From: Mesostigma viride
Taxonomy: Eukaryota; Streptophyta; Mesostigmatophyceae; Mesostigmatales; Mesostigmataceae
Length of the DNA: 62,000 bases
Direction: 5' to 3'
Assembly: GCA_009746045.1 (NCBI GenBank)
Contig: RPFO01001310.1
Location: forward strand, 1-62,000
Part shown: piece by piece, positions 61,453-62,000 of the stretch
Numbering within the stretch: the stretch's first letter is position 1
How the letters are laid out: each line of letters starts with the position of its first letter
Program-made: the position numbers and the translations under genes
Notes under the pieces: model-generated
The model's database searches: none
The model's input: the letters and a program-made list of their open reading frames with translations, nothing else
What the model was told of the DNA's origin: nothing

Positions 61453-62000
61453 GTGAGCGCCGTGGCATTGCCCATGGGAACTGCTTATAGGAAGTCCGGG
61501 GCAATTGTGAGCTAGGCTTTGCGACCCTTAAGACCCAGACTTAGCGACCCTTAGACGTAGGATCTACTTGTCCTAGGATCACCTGGTCAGGTGGGCTAGG
61601 ATGATGTAGGGTGCGCTGATTTGTGTGCGTATGTCCATTGCCTTCTTCAGACATGTCATTTTTTGTTCACCCCCAGTGTGGGTGTAGATGTGTGTGTGGG
61701 GGGGGGGGGGGGGGCGGGGGGGGGGGATGGGGCAACCTTGTTGTCTTATGCTTACCGTCCCCGTGCCTTGTCATCTATTGCACGGGTGTGCATCCCCTGG
61801 TCTTCCATCCCGTAATTGCCCTCCTGTATAGCACGATACACTAATGACTGGTATCGCATCCCTTAGTTTCCCTCTTGTACAAGGCATTTATTAAGTAACG
61901 GCCTTGGATTTGGTATCGCATCCCTTAGTTTCCCTCTTGTACAAGGCATTTATCAAGTAACGGCCTTGGATCCCTTGTTGGCTTGCGCGTGCTCATTATT
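61453..62000 (+). other. Pumilio intron 14, running to the window edge
   Basis: Contains a poly-G run (about 61699-61726) and a 62-bp tandem repeat (ggtatcgcatcccttagttt at 61850 and 61912, with a third partial start at 61788). No further exon is recognised before the edge. Confidence 0.6.

Overview
This is a stretch of eukaryotic nuclear DNA, most likely from a green-lineage (chlorophyte or streptophyte) alga. The evidence is spliceosomal GT-AG introns, plant/GALK2-type galactokinase and PUF6/APUM24-type genes, an LRR F-box protein, and nested eukaryotic transposons. The exact organism cannot be named from the sequence alone.

Layout. (1) 1-11,362, minus strand: a galactokinase gene. Six exons can be read (start codon at 11,362; the last visible exon ends at 1,808; the 3' part lies beyond the left edge). 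Its introns are packed with kilobase-scale tetra- and pentanucleotide arrays, and one holds a ~1.9 kb TTAA-flanked inverted-repeat DNA transposon. (2) 15,676-18,540, plus strand: a single-exon F-box/leucine-rich-repeat protein with a very long Asp/Glu tail. (3) 19,359-47,480: a transposon nest. LINE relics are interrupted by a Ty3/gypsy-type LTR retrotransposon (22,995-44,877, minus strand), whose gag is in turn split by a ~10.75 kb CACTA-like DNA transposon (31,058-41,808), which itself holds more LINE fragments. (4) 49,916 to the right edge, plus strand: the first 14 exons of a PUF6/APUM24/PUM3-type nucleolar Pumilio-repeat gene.

Two things stand out. First, the gypsy element encodes a cytosine-C5 DNA methyltransferase domain between its protease and reverse transcriptase, and a PHD finger after its integrase: a retroelement carrying both a DNA-methylation writer and a probable histone-tail reader. 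This copy is dead (frameshifts, CACTA insertion), but its LTRs are still nearly identical. Second, in both multi-exon host genes the introns next to many exons contain tandem, decaying copies of the exon/intron junction itself: exon end plus splice donor, or acceptor plus exon start. I call these junction echoes. They occur at four junctions of the galactokinase gene and at about nine of the Pumilio gene, with local periods of about 30-140 bp, and suggest introns that grow by repeated duplication of their own splice junctions.

Both host gene models were built by hand from reading-frame continuity, splice consensus and family motifs. All exon phases join without conflict, but no transcript data were available.
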